From positions 1 to 45,867 of the forward strand of contig CAAEOW010000134.1 in the NCBI GenBank assembly GCA_900757705.1: a stretch of 45,867 nucleotides of DNA. Direction: 5' to 3'. Shown in pieces: positions 8,350 through 16,066 of this stretch. A model generated the notes under the pieces. That model did no database searches, was not told where the DNA came from, and was given only the letters and a program-made list of their open reading frames with translations. Source of the stretch: an uncultured Collinsella sp. (GTDB lineage Bacteria; Actinomycetota; Coriobacteriia; Coriobacteriales; Coriobacteriaceae). Made by a program: the position numbers and the translations under genes. Each line of letters starts with the position of its first letter. Position 1 is the first letter of the stretch.

Positions 8350-9204
8350 CTAGTTAACGGGCTGGAAGAAGGCTACGGCTACGGCGCCGGGGCCTACATG
8401 GGTGCCGATGGTGGCGCCGATGGTGTGAACGGGCAGTTCGCCCTCGGTGTGGCCAGCCCACAGTGCCGCGCTGTCCTCGATATACTTCTTGAGCACCGCA
8501 TCCGAAAGGCCCGTATAGCCGAGCGCCAGCGGCATGGAAAAGTCGATGCCGCCCGCCTTTTCGACCTTCTGGTTGAGCAGGTTACGTCCGTTCTTGGAAC
8601 CGCGCGCCTTGCCCAGCTGCACGATCAGACCGTCCTCGGCAGCCACCACGGGCTTTACGTTGAGCAGCGTACCCACGGCACCGGCCGCAGCAGACAGGCG
8701 ACCGCCGCGCACCAGGTACTCCAGCGTCTCGAGCAGGCCGATGACGACCACGCGGTCGCGCACGGCCTCGACAGCCGCCGCAACCTGAGCCGCGCCCTGG
8801 CCCTCGTCCACCAGGCGCAGCGCATACTCGACCAGCACGCGCTCGCCCAAGGTCACGTTATTGCTGTCCACGACGAACATGTCGCCGCCCGGCGCCTCGG
8901 CAAGTGCCGTACGAGCACTCTGGTTGGTGCCCGAGAGCTTGGCTCCCACGGTAATAATCACGGCCTCATCGCCGGCCTCACGCGCTTCGGCAATCGCCTG
9001 CGAAAAGGCGTACGGGTTGACCTGACCGGTCTTGGGCAGCTCATCGCGCTCCACAAGCATCTCGTAAAAGCGCTGGTGATCGATGTCGACGCCATCCATA
9101 TACACATCGGTGCCAAAGGTGACGGACAGCGGCAGAACACGCAGAGCGGGGTGCTCCGCCGGCGACATATCGCTTGCGGAATCGGTAATAATGCGGACGG
9201 ACAT
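8350..9204 (-). CDS. DegV family fatty-acid-binding protein
   Basis: 284 residues covering the whole DegV fold. DegV proteins bind a fatty acid, and FakB members present it to the kinase FakA; whether this copy does so is unknown. Visible signatures are the N-terminal IITDSASDM (4-12), VITVGAKLSGTNQSA (about 95-109), VVDSNNVTLGE (about 121) and YLVRGGRLS (about 165). The start at 9204 follows GAAAGGATTCGTT. A MarR gene lies upstream on the same strand. Confidence 0.93.
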   Translation of the reverse strand: MSVRIITDSASDMSPAEHPALRVLPLSVTFGTDVYMDGVDIDHQRFYEMLVERDELPKTGQVNPYAFSQAIAEAREAGDEAVIITVGAKLSGTNQSARTALAEAPGGDMFVVDSNNVTLGERVLVEYALRLVDEGQGAAQVAAAVEAVRDRVVVIGLLETLEYLVRGGRLSAAAGAVGTLLNVKPVVAAEDGLIVQLGKARGSKNGRNLLNQKVEKAGGIDFSMPLALGYTGLSDAVLKKYIEDSAALWAGHTEGELPVHTIGATIGTHVGPGAVAVAFFQPVN

Positions 9205-9323
9205 AACGAATCCTTTCTTGCGCAGGTCTCGCGCAGGGAATTTTGACAGCAATGTCCCGGCACGGCGTACGCGCTCAAACGGGACGATGCAGTTCTTGGC
9301 TGAAAGCTAGCGCCAGCGCGGCT

Positions 9324-9773
9324 CTAGATCTCGCGCAGGGTGTTGAGGATCGTGCGCAGCGATGCATACATCTGCTCGCGCTGCTCCACGCCCATGGCCT
9401 TGCCGGTGGTATCGAGCACCTCGCGAATGATGCGATCGGCCTCGCTCATGCTCTCGCCGCCCAGGGCAGTCAGGCGCACCGGAGCACGATACTTGACGGC
9501 CGCATCACCCGAGTCGTCAACCTCGACGTAGCCGCCCTCCTCCAGATGTGCCAGTGTGCGCGAAACGGCGGCACGGGTAACGCCGGCCATGCGGGCGAGG
9601 TCGGCGCCAGTCAGGCCGTCCTTGCTGCGCTCAAGATAGTACAGGCACATAACGTCGGAGCCCTTGAGGCCCAGCCTTGCGCCTTCGGACGTCTTGATAC
9701 GCTGAATCTCCTTGTAGAGGCCGCTGATCAGTCCGACAAAGTCCTCAAAACGTGTCTCGTCGTTCTGCTGCAT
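9324..9773 (-). CDS. MarR family transcriptional regulator
   Basis: 149 residues with the typical MarR layout: N-terminal dimer helix, winged helix-turn-helix at about 35-100 (LTGADLARMAGVTRAAVSRTL is the recognition region, quoted at its 20-residue core; then YVEVDD for the wing), and a C-terminal dimer helix (MYASLRTILNTL). The target is unknown; self-regulation or control of the downstream degV gene is plausible. ATG 9773 is preceded by GAAAGGCGGTCGTCACC. Confidence 0.92.
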   Translation of the reverse strand: MQQNDETRFEDFVGLISGLYKEIQRIKTSEGARLGLKGSDVMCLYYLERSKDGLTGADLARMAGVTRAAVSRTLAHLEEGGYVEVDDSGDAAVKYRAPVRLTALGGESMSEADRIIREVLDTTGKAMGVEQREQMYASLRTILNTLREI

Positions 9774-9878
9774 GGTGACGACCGCCTTTCGCTTACATGA
9801 TGCTAACGGGTAAACATCTTAGCCGCACAAGGCAACACCCGTACCCAAATATCCCATTTGTTAACCCATCAACATAAA

Positions 9879-9915
9879 AACCACCACAAAGGGGACAGGC
9901 ACCTTTGTGGTGGTT
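9879..9915 (+). repeat. 37-bp REP-like palindrome, copy 3
   Basis: Same arms and GGGGACAGGCACC core as copy 1. It lies after the 3' end of the B3/B4 gene and upstream of the MarR gene. Confidence 0.9.
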
Positions 9916-9945
9916 TGGGGCATCGAGTTTGATCCGCAGACTTCG

Positions 9946-10665
9946 CTACAGCCCCACGCAAGGATTGTCGCGGGTCACAAGCGTTTTAACGACAACCGTC
10001 GCTCCCAGATAGCGCTCGAGCAGCTCGGCTAAGCGATCGATCGCGGCCTGGCAATCCCCCATCCGCTCGGGCTCCACGCACTCAATCGCCAGGAAAGCAT
10101 CGGCCGAATCATCGGACAACGCCGTTCGAACGCCATCGCGCCAGTTCCAGCAGCGGCATACGGCGCCCGCATCATCGATGTAGGCGAGCTCGCCGGGCAG
10201 CGTCGGGTCATCTGTCTCCTCGCCAAGCGGCAGAAATGAATCGCCACCGTCGGTCACCTTCAGGCAAAGGTCTCCCTCAATCGCGTGCAAATCCTCGCCG
10301 CCTACGGGCAGCGCGTAGGACAGCGACACCGTGTTGTAGATGTCCACCGCGGGCGTAATGTGGCCCACCGGCTTTCCTTTGAGCACGCGCTTGAGCAGGT
10401 TCTCAATTGAGCAACGCGCGCCCTTCTTGGTCTTGAATAGGCGATATGCCTCGCGCCATGCCTTAACCGGCGCATTCTCGCTGATGGTATCACTCGTCAG
10501 GTGACGCTCCGCATCGATATTGGCGCGGTCGAGCAACGCGGCAATCGCATCAACGTCCTCTTGAGGAATCTGAGCCGCGGGCTTCATGCCCTTTACGACC
10601 ACAACACCGACAGCCGCCTGCGGAAATAGCTCCCAAAACGAATCCTCGGCAATAAAGCCCTTCAT
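9946..10665 (-). CDS. B3/B4 tRNA-binding domain protein (solo)
   Basis: 239 residues resembling the B3/B4 domain of the phenylalanyl-tRNA synthetase beta chain, free-standing as in COG3382. Characteristic parts are ENAPVKAWREAYRLF (about 77-91), SIENLLKRVLKG (about 99) and PAVDIYNTVSLSYALPVGG (about 115-133). Solo family members are thought to act in tRNA editing or amino-acid sensing, unproven here. The ATG at 10665 follows GAAGGGAGCACGT. It is separated from pckA by two hairpins and a 37-bp repeat, so it probably has its own promoter. Confidence 0.82.
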   Translation of the reverse strand: MKGFIAEDSFWELFPQAAVGVVVVKGMKPAAQIPQEDVDAIAALLDRANIDAERHLTSDTISENAPVKAWREAYRLFKTKKGARCSIENLLKRVLKGKPVGHITPAVDIYNTVSLSYALPVGGEDLHAIEGDLCLKVTDGGDSFLPLGEETDDPTLPGELAYIDDAGAVCRCWNWRDGVRTALSDDSADAFLAIECVEPERMGDCQAAIDRLAELLERYLGATVVVKTLVTRDNPCVGL

Positions 10666-10706
10666 ACGTGCTCCCTTCACGATTCGCCCCACGCGAGCGT
10701 CTAAAC

Positions 10707-10766
10707 AAAAAGCGCTCTTACAGCGGCCACCTTCAAAGTCCTACGGTGCCGCCACAAGAGCGCTTA
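10707..10766 (-). terminator. long rho-independent terminator downstream of pckA
   Basis: On the minus strand AAGCGCTCTT and most of the following GTGGCGGCACC pair with GGTGGCCGCTGTAAGAGCGC; a run of T follows at 10710-10707. The loop is about 13 nt. It stops pckA transcripts before the B3/B4 gene. Confidence 0.75.
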
Positions 10767-10769
10767 CGC

Positions 10770-10793
10770 TGCCCCCATCCGGAGAAGGGGGCA
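10770..10793. repeat. GC-rich hairpin TGCCCCC/GGGGGCA
   Basis: Perfect 7-bp arms around a ten-base loop, directly next to the terminator at 10707-10766. Probably part of the same 3'-end structure. Confidence 0.55.
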
Positions 10794-10835
10794 ATATGTC
10801 AGGCGTATTGTAACCCGAGTCATCCGCGCGAGTAA

Positions 10836-10872
10836 AACCACCACAAAGGTGCCTGTCCCCTTTATGGTGGTT
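10836..10872 (-). repeat. 37-bp REP-like palindrome, copy 4
   Basis: Reverse orientation, with one arm change (TTTATGG instead of TTTGTGG). It lies 18 bp after the pckA stop. Confidence 0.88.
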
Positions 10873-10889
10873 TTGGGTCTGAAGCAACG

Positions 10890-12560
10890 CTAGTGTCGGA
10901 ATCCCAGCAGGCCGCGGCCGCGATGACGGGCGTCGGCGTGCACCTGAGCGTGCGGACCGGCGGCCTTCACGGACTCGGGCAGGTGCGAGTACTTCTTCTC
11001 GAAGTTCTCCTCGAACATCACGGCCAAGTTGTGCGCCGCCTCGTCGTAGCGCGCGGTGCTCTGCCAGTACTGGCGCGGCACCAGGATGCCGTCGGGCACG
11101 CCGTGGCACGTGGTGGGAATGTCGACGTTAAAGATATCGTCATGCACGAATTCGCTGTCCTCGATGGTACCGTCGAGGGCGCGGGCCACCAGGGCGCGCG
11201 TGTAGGCAAGCTCAATGCGATGGCCCACGCCGTAGCCGCCGCCGATCCAGCCGGTGTTGACCAGATAGACGCGGGTGCGACCGTCGGCGATGCGCTCGCC
11301 GAGCATCTTAGCGTAGACCATGGGGTCGAGTGGCATAAACGGCTCGCCAAACAGCGAAGAGAACGTGGGCGTGGGCTCGGTGACGCCGACCTCGGTGCCG
11401 GGGATCTTGGCCGTAAAGCCCGTCACAAAGTGATACATGGCGGCGTCGGCCGTCAGGCGCGAGATGGGCGGCAGCACGCCAAAGGCATCGCAGGTCAGGA
11501 AGAGCACGACGCTTGGAGTGGTGCCCATGCCCTTGGTCCACGCGTTGGGGATATGCTCGACGGGATATGCCACGCGCGTGTTGTGCGTGACCGAGACGTC
11601 ATCGTAGTTGGGCTTGCGGCTCTCGTCGAGCACCACGTTTTCACAGATGGCGCCAAAGCGAACAGCGTTGAAGATCTCGGGCTCGTGGAACGCGTCCAGG
11701 CCCTCGCACTTGGCGTAGCAGCCGCCCTCGACGTTAAAGATGCCCATGTCGGACCAGCCGTGCTCGTCGTCGCCGATCAGCAGGCGCGTGGGGTTGGCCG
11801 AAAGCGTGGTCTTGCCGGTGCCGGACAGGCCAAAGAACACGGCGGTCTCGTGCGTGACGGGATCCATGCTGGCGGAGCAATGCATAGGCAGAACGTCGTC
11901 CTCGACGGGCAGCAAGTAGTTCATGACACTGAAGATGGACTTTTTGATCTCGCCGGAGTAGCCGGTGCCAGCGACCAGAATCACGCGCTCCTGGAAATTG
12001 ATGACCACGGCAGCGCTGGAGTTGAGGCCCTTGATGGCAGGGTCGCACTGATAGCCGGGTGCGGCAAGGACGCAGAAGTCCGGCTCGCCGGTGCGTGCGA
12101 TTTCGCGGGCAAGCGGGCGGGCGAGCATCTGCTTAATAAAGAGCGCCTGGCTGGCACGCTCGCAGGCGACAAGCAGGCGACGCGTATGGTTGCGGTCGGC
12201 GCCGGCCATGCCGCGGGTGACGAACACATCACGCTCGTTGAGATAGTCGACGACGCCGGCCTTGATGGCCTCATAGCTCTCGACGGGCAGCGGTCGGTTG
12301 ACGGCACCCCAGGCGATCTTGTCGTGCACGTCGGGCGTGTCGACGATAAAGCGGTCGTTGGGCGAGCGGCCGGTGCGCTCCCCCGTCTCGATCACGAGTG
12401 CGCCGTTGGAGGCCATGCGGCCTTCTTCGCGACGAATGGCATACTCGACGAGCTCTGCCGCCGGCAGGTCCACCAGCAGGCGGGGCTGGTTCTCGGCGGG
12501 ATCTTCGACCAGCGTAAGACCAAAGTTGGACAGAACTTCTGCAGGGGTAACACCAGGCAT
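10890..12560 (-). CDS. pckA: phosphoenolpyruvate carboxykinase (ATP)
   Basis: Interconverts oxaloacetate plus ATP and PEP, CO2 and ADP; in gut fermenters often run in the carboxylating direction. 556 residues, slightly longer than the usual ~540. Key motifs are RTGRSPNDRF (near 52), a kinase-1a P-loop GLSGTGKTTLSA (near 241), the metal-binding LIGDDEHGW (near 258) and VLFLTCDAFGVLPP. The ATG at 12560 has an excellent AAAGGAGG upstream. A perfect 16-bp palindrome lies 75-90 bp upstream of the start and is a candidate operator. The C-terminal ~20 residues, rich in His and Arg, look atypical. Confidence 0.97.
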   Translation of the reverse strand: MPGVTPAEVLSNFGLTLVEDPAENQPRLLVDLPAAELVEYAIRREEGRMASNGALVIETGERTGRSPNDRFIVDTPDVHDKIAWGAVNRPLPVESYEAIKAGVVDYLNERDVFVTRGMAGADRNHTRRLLVACERASQALFIKQMLARPLAREIARTGEPDFCVLAAPGYQCDPAIKGLNSSAAVVINFQERVILVAGTGYSGEIKKSIFSVMNYLLPVEDDVLPMHCSASMDPVTHETAVFFGLSGTGKTTLSANPTRLLIGDDEHGWSDMGIFNVEGGCYAKCEGLDAFHEPEIFNAVRFGAICENVVLDESRKPNYDDVSVTHNTRVAYPVEHIPNAWTKGMGTTPSVVLFLTCDAFGVLPPISRLTADAAMYHFVTGFTAKIPGTEVGVTEPTPTFSSLFGEPFMPLDPMVYAKMLGERIADGRTRVYLVNTGWIGGGYGVGHRIELAYTRALVARALDGTIEDSEFVHDDIFNVDIPTTCHGVPDGILVPRQYWQSTARYDEAAHNLAVMFEENFEKKYSHLPESVKAAGPHAQVHADARHRGRGLLGFRH

Positions 12561-12634
12561 GGGGCCTCCTTTAAAAGCGCGACACGCGGACGCGGCGCGC
12601 ACTTTACTCACGTAAAGCCCGTTGTACCCGATAT

Positions 12635-12650
12635 GCAAAAACGTTTTTGC
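12635..12650. promoter_or_regulatory. perfect 16-bp palindrome, candidate LacI-family/cre-like operator
   Basis: GCAAAAACGTTTTTGC is fully self-complementary with a central CG, the layout of LacI/GalR/CcpA operators. It lies upstream of pckA, a gene commonly under carbon control. Confidence 0.5.
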
Positions 12651-12698
12651 GGTAACGGCGAAGCACCCGCCCAACGGTCAAAAATCGCACGCAAGCGG

Positions 12699-12838
12699 AC
12701 TAGTCATTGGGGACGTTCTTAAACGACTAGTCGTTGGGGACACTCTTGAACAGACAACAGCCAAGGAGTGTCCCCAGATGCCGGCACTTAGGGACGTTCC
12801 TAAAGTGCCGACACATAAGGAACGTCCCCAAGTGCCGA
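12699..12838. repeat. cluster of GGGAC palindromic repeats
   Basis: The cluster holds four GGGAC units: ATTGGGGACGTTC, GTTGGGGACACTC, GGAGTGTCCCCA, and a palindrome at 12782-12810 whose arms are CGGCACTT and AAGTGCCG around AGGGACGTTCCTA; a fifth unit, GGAACGTCCCCAAGTGCC, ends it. ACTAGTC occurs twice. The order matches positions 1-53. It occupies the spacer between pckA and the flippase; no gene is visible here. Confidence 0.8.
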
Positions 12839-12904
12839 ATACTGAATGGCACCGCTGAATATATTGAACAACCTGGTCAAAAACACGAATGGACACCACC
12901 GCGA

Positions 12905-12938
12905 CTATACTAGAGCACAGCAATAGAAAGGAATCGTC
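12905..12938 (+). promoter_or_regulatory. -10-like box and ribosome binding site of the flippase gene
   Basis: TATACT at 12905-12910 fits a -10 box, although no clear -35 sits at the right distance. GAAAGGAA ends seven bases before a TTG codon at 12939 and fixes that start. Confidence 0.4.
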
Positions 12939-14513
12939 TTGAGCATCACGCCCCTCGATAGCGTCCGCCGCACCATCGCCCGCCGCAACGGCGTCACCGA
13001 CCCCACCGCATCGGGCGGGGCGCACGGGCAGGGCGGACGCATCGAGAACGGCCTGTTCCCCGCATCGCACACCGCCGAGGAGCTCGCACGAATCCAAGAG
13101 CTAAGCCAGCGTAACGCCGGCGGTCCCGACAGCAGCCAGGCCACACGCCGTCGCCGTGAGCGCGATCGCCAACCCGGCCCCATCCGCCGCATGGTCAATG
13201 CCTGGTGGAACCGCCTGCTCGGAGCCGTCTACGGCGGCGGCTTCTCCACGCAAGAAGCCGAGTACGAAGATCACGCCACCCGTCGCGACTACCTTTGGAA
13301 TACCCTGGGCACCGCCGTATGGGGCATGGCGTTTCCGCTGCTCACCATTGTGTCGACGCAGCTCGTGGGGGCCGAGGAAGCTGGCAAGTTCTCCATCGCC
13401 TTTGTCACCGGCACGCTCATCATGATCGCGTGCAACTATGGCGTGCGCAACTTTCAGGTCTCGGACATCGACGAAACGACGTCCTTTGCCTCTTACCAGC
13501 TCAACCGCTGGCTTTGCGGAGCGCTCACCCTAGGCTGCGGCCTCATGTACAGCAGCGCCCGCGGCTACGATGCGCAGATGGCGACGATCGGCCTGGGCGT
13601 CTACCTCTATAAGGTAATCGATGGCATCGCCGACGTGTACGAGGGCCGCCTGCAACAGGCCGACAAGCTCTATTTGGCCGGCATGAGCCAAACGCTGCGT
13701 TCCGCCGGCGTCATCGCAGTCTTTAGCGTGGCGCTGTTCCTCACGCGCAGCATGCCCATCGCGGCTATGGCCATGGGTGTTACCGCGATTGCCTCGCTCG
13801 TGCTGGTCACCGCCCCGCTCGCCCTGCTCGAAACCGAAAAATCGCGCCGCGTGAGCCTGCGCGAGGCTGGCCACCTGTTTATCCAGTGCGCCCCGCTCTT
13901 TGGTGCGCTGTTCCTGTTCAATCTCATCGAGAGCATGCCCAAGTTCGTGATGGAAGGCACGCTGGCCTACAAATATCAGCTGTACTTTAATGCACTGTTC
14001 TTTCCGGCGCAGGCTATTTTGCTGAGCATCGGATTTATCTATAAACCGCAGCTCCTGCGTCTGTCGAGCATTTGGGCGAACCCGCGCAAACGCCGCCGTT
14101 TTGACTTGATTATTATTGCTGTTATGGCACTGGTCGTGGTCATTACCGGAGCGTGCGCCGCATTTATGGCAGGCCCCGGCATTCCCCTCATGAGCTTTAT
14201 GTACGGCCTTAACTTTGAGCGCTACCGCACGCTGGCACTGCTAATGGTTGTCGCCGGCGGAGTCACCGCGGCAATCGACTTTATCTACGCCATTATCACG
14301 GTGCTGCGCCACGCCGGCGACGTCACCAAAATCTACCTGATCTGCTTCGCCGTAAGCGTGGTGCTGCCGGTAATCCTGATTAAGCTGCTGGGTATGATGG
14401 GCGCTGTGGTGAGCTACCTAGCCATCATGGCCCTACTCCTGGTGCTACTGATTATCGAGTACGCCCACATACGCCAACGCATCGAACGCGACCGCAATCC
14501 ATACGGCGTCTAA
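12939..14513 (+). CDS. Wzx/MOP-superfamily polysaccharide flippase-like membrane protein
   Basis: 524 residues. From about 120 onward there are some 12 hydrophobic helices with the spacing of oligosaccharide flippases (Wzx/MOP superfamily), which move lipid-linked sugars across the membrane. The substrate cannot be told; no glycosyltransferases adjoin it. The first ~115 residues are hydrophilic, Arg-rich and probably disordered, unusual for the family. Translation starts at TTG 12939 on the basis of the ribosome binding site. Alternative: a general MATE-like exporter. Confidence 0.75.
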   Translation: MSITPLDSVRRTIARRNGVTDPTASGGAHGQGGRIENGLFPASHTAEELARIQELSQRNAGGPDSSQATRRRRERDRQPGPIRRMVNAWWNRLLGAVYGGGFSTQEAEYEDHATRRDYLWNTLGTAVWGMAFPLLTIVSTQLVGAEEAGKFSIAFVTGTLIMIACNYGVRNFQVSDIDETTSFASYQLNRWLCGALTLGCGLMYSSARGYDAQMATIGLGVYLYKVIDGIADVYEGRLQQADKLYLAGMSQTLRSAGVIAVFSVALFLTRSMPIAAMAMGVTAIASLVLVTAPLALLETEKSRRVSLREAGHLFIQCAPLFGALFLFNLIESMPKFVMEGTLAYKYQLYFNALFFPAQAILLSIGFIYKPQLLRLSSIWANPRKRRRFDLIIIAVMALVVVITGACAAFMAGPGIPLMSFMYGLNFERYRTLALLMVVAGGVTAAIDFIYAIITVLRHAGDVTKIYLICFAVSVVLPVILIKLLGMMGAVVSYLAIMALLLVLLIIEYAHIRQRIERDRNPYGV

Positions 14514-14593
14514 TTGGTGCAATGGGGGCAGCTAACTTACGATGGAATCACCCCGACTGGGGTCTCATTGCGGACAATATGCATCACGCAAAA

Positions 14594-14716
14594 CTAAGTG
14601 AGTAGACTTTTGCCGAATCCCTGACCACTCCGGCAAAATACAAGTCAGTTACCTGCGGTTTTGTTGAGGCAAATTTGCCGTCTGCTCGGCATTTCCAAAA
14701 AAGCCTACTCACTTAG
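14594..14716. mobile_element. 123-bp element with terminal inverted repeats, copy 1 (MITE-like)
   Basis: Begins CTAAGTGAGTAGACTTTTG and ends with the inverse CAAAAAAGCCTACTCACTTAG (20-base parts compared). A second copy of exactly the same length lies at 17771-17893. The interior has no ORF. Similarity between the two loci extends beyond the inverted ends on both sides, so the element may be part of a larger ~270-bp intergenic module. Confidence 0.65.
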
Positions 14717-14736
14717 CCAGCGGGCAGCCAAAAAAG

Positions 14737-14776
14737 AACCGTCGCGACGTCGTTTGACTCCGTTGCGACGGTTTTT
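14737..14776 (+). terminator. terminator-like hairpin AACCGTCGC/GCGACGGTT with T-run
   Basis: Nine-base arms around a 19-base loop, followed by TTT. The same structure, with one arm change, lies after the second 123-bp element at 17914-17950, so it belongs to the repeated module. It may terminate the flippase transcript. From 14777 to 14901 I see only a GGGACGGGGC repeat fragment (14855-14890). Confidence 0.6.
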
Positions 14777-14901
14777 CGAGCATTTTCGCGCTGCCGAGGA
14801 CGCAGACGCTCCTCATTTCTAGCGCTTACCGAGCAAGAAGGCGCTACTCTTCGAAAGTAGCCAAAAAAGCCCCGTCCCAAATTAGCTACCCTTTGCACCG
14901 A

Positions 14902-15741
14902 TTATTCGCCCGGGTTGATGTTCGCGTAGAACTCCGCACCATCATCCAGGCGCAGGATGCCCACGCGGCCGAACTCGGAGCCGGTGGCGGCGGCGCAGTC
15001 GATATCGATGCGATCGGGCACGCCGGCGGTATCCTCGCCGCCCAGGCGCACAATCTGTCCGCGCCCCGACTCCTCGTCGAGCCCCGCCAGGCCGCCTACC
15101 TCGCAGTAACGCCCGAGCGACACCGTTGGCGTGTGGCCGCTCACCACGACCGGACCCTTGCCCTCGGCAGAAAGCAACCCCGTCGGCGCATCCCAATAGC
15201 CGTGACGAATCCACAGCAGGTCATCGGACGACTGCACGGCAAGCATCTGCTTCAGCAGTTCGCGATCAGCATTCACCGCCCCCGCACCATCGGCACAATC
15301 AACCCCATGTTCAAGCAAAAACGCCCGCGCCGCCTCGGTCTGGATGCCGGCATGTACCAGCAGGTACGGGCGCTCGTCAGTCTCGGCCACCGCGTAGAGC
15401 GGCAGCGTCGCCATCCAACGCACGAGCTCCTCGTACGCCTCAAATTCCATATCGTTGAGCTGCTGACGGGTAGTCCAACCGCCGTTGATATCCCAAGTCT
15501 CGGCATCGAGCGGATCCTGGCCAATGATGGCATCGAGCATGATCTGTTCGTGATTGCCCTTGAGCACGCGAGCGTTGGGTAGCGAGCGCACGAGCTTAAT
15601 AACGCCAACCGGATCGGGCCCGCGATCGATCATGTCGCCCAGCACATACAGCGTATCGTCGGACGCCAGCGAAATCTTGGACAGGGCCTCGTCAAGCGCA
15701 CGCACGTGCCCGTGAGCATCAGATGTCACATAGATCGCCAT
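14902..15741 (-). CDS. metallophosphoesterase (PrpA/serine-threonine phosphatase type)
   Basis: 279 residues of the calcineurin-like phosphoesterase fold. All metal-ligand motifs are present in order: SDAHGH (7-12), GDMIDRG (about 35-41), GNHE (about 62-65), LLVHAGIQ (about 130) and VSGHTP (about 205). It resembles bis(5'-nucleosyl)-tetraphosphatase and bacterial PPP-type protein phosphatases; the substrate cannot be decided. It runs convergently with the flippase and divergently from the antiporter. Confidence 0.9.
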   Translation of the reverse strand: MAIYVTSDAHGHVRALDEALSKISLASDDTLYVLGDMIDRGPDPVGVIKLVRSLPNARVLKGNHEQIMLDAIIGQDPLDAETWDINGGWTTRQQLNDMEFEAYEELVRWMATLPLYAVAETDERPYLLVHAGIQTEAARAFLLEHGVDCADGAGAVNADRELLKQMLAVQSSDDLLWIRHGYWDAPTGLLSAEGKGPVVVSGHTPTVSLGRYCEVGGLAGLDEESGRGQIVRLGGEDTAGVPDRIDIDCAAATGSEFGRVGILRLDDGAEFYANINPGE

Positions 15742-16066
15742 GGAACGCCTCTCTTTACATTGCAGCCGAAGCCCGGAGCCGCAACTAAAACTTCAAGTTG
15801 AACTTAAACGTTACCCATTGTACTCCGTTGCAATAAAGCTGGAAAGGGTTGCATACCGTCAACGGTCGCCAGCGCACGCCTGTCAACCCGCACCGCTCAC
15901 GCCACGCCGTCTGGCCCAGCGCCCCGACCAGCGACGCTCGCATCGCAGCCTCGTGTCGAAAATGCGCATGCCCGCAATCCAGGCCCATAAACCCACCATC
16001 TTTGGGTACAAATAACCGCAGATAACTGACCGTGCCACGCCAACCACCCAGGAGCGGACACCATCC
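15742..16066. other. divergent intergenic region, no gene seen
   Basis: The 325-bp spacer must hold the promoters of the phosphoesterase (minus) and the antiporter (plus). On the minus strand TACAAT (around 15820) is a possible -10 box with TTTCCA 17 bases upstream. TTCAAGTTGAACTT (15792-15805) is a short overlapping palindrome. I looked for a c-di-AMP riboswitch ahead of the cation antiporter and did not recognise one. Confidence 0.3.

Noticed and set aside
10893..12722. 609-codon open frame on the plus strand
   Set aside because: It is antisense to pckA, whose motifs and ribosome binding site are clear. Long antisense frames are expected at this GC content.
14713..14898. 61-codon minus-strand frame in the repeated module
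   Set aside because: Overlaps the 123-bp element and hairpin, is not preserved in the second copy and lacks a ribosome binding site.
15742..16066. c-di-AMP riboswitch before the K+/H+ antiporter
   Set aside because: The conserved core segments were not recognised.
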